A stretch of 60,000 nucleotides of DNA from Hydractinia symbiolongicarpus. Lineage: Eukaryota; Cnidaria; Hydrozoa; Anthoathecata; Hydractiniidae. Shown piece after piece: positions 59,851-60,000 of the stretch (positions are counted from its first letter, which is position 1; the number at the start of each line of letters is the position of its first letter). Made by a program: the position numbers and the translations under genes. Location: positions 8,124,001-8,184,000 of the forward strand of contig NC_079878.1 of the NCBI RefSeq assembly GCF_029227915.1. The letters are read 5' to 3'. The notes beneath the pieces were generated by a model, which worked only from the letters and a program-made list of their open reading frames with translations, did not search any database and was not told the DNA's origin.

Positions 59851-60000
59851 TATCGTTGGGTGTTAAACCGTTAAACTCTAAACACACCAATTGTCGACAC
59901 ATGAAGAATAAAGTTATAATTTGCACATGACATATACTCACTTTGTGACATCACAAATGGGCCTATCTCCAGCGTTTCCGGTTTCAGTCATCAATTGAGA
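59851..60000. other. Window end, nothing recognised
   Basis: Short AT-rich sequence without features. Confidence 0.5.

Overview
The window looks like nuclear DNA from an AT-rich invertebrate animal genome. Coding sequence is sparse and split by short GT-AG introns, and the DNA between genes is full of transposon debris: Helitron-type, LINE, tRNA-derived SINE, Penelope/GIY-YIG, MITE and foldback elements. Nothing is bacterial, and there are no operons, rRNA genes or CRISPR arrays. A cnidarian-like source is a guess from general character only; no marker gene fixes the taxon.

The window is dominated by a large imperfect inverted duplication. The left arm covers about 1-14,070 and is cut by the window edge. 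The right arm covers about 43,450-53,330. Each arm carries one copy, in opposite orientation, of a four-exon gene for a 278-residue single-pass or secreted protein. This protein has a hydrophobic anchor, a furin-type site (RNRR) and a six-cysteine ectodomain. I do not recognise the family. Copy 1 (5,304-6,483, +) has an intact splice structure. Copy 2 (47,306-48,485, -) is nearly identical in its exons but has lost the GT donor of intron 2. Copy 3 (56,101-57,298, -) is a diverged paralogue with five exons and a complete 257-residue reading frame. Copy 4 (41,303-41,928, -) is a frameshifted pseudogene with only its 5' half. A last-exon fragment (35,249-35,396, +) lies just inside a Helitron-like 5' end. 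A further upstream region without its gene (25,587-27,190) ends exactly at a hAT-like terminus. The locus is therefore a small expanding and decaying cluster of lineage-specific genes.

Between the arms lies a second, nested inverted duplication (about 20,840-23,025 against 31,410-33,540). It carries an intronless major facilitator superfamily transporter gene: the right copy is intact (32,231-33,415, +) and the left copy is a pseudogene (20,962-22,147, -). Helitron-type sequence sits upstream of both copies.

The rest, left to right: a decayed cysteine-rich exon remnant in both arms (1,798-2,108 and 51,099-51,409), a SINE (10,085-10,341), a complete short Helitron (10,702-11,018), a dead LINE (15,225-17,400), a MITE next to an exon-like segment (17,579-17,979), tandem repeats, two foldback hairpins sharing a core (19,620-19,656 and 20,317-20,413), a Penelope-like remnant (29,370-29,870) and a tandem pair of Helitrons (36,390-39,585). 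Only copy 1, copy 3 and the transporter look like intact protein-coding genes.
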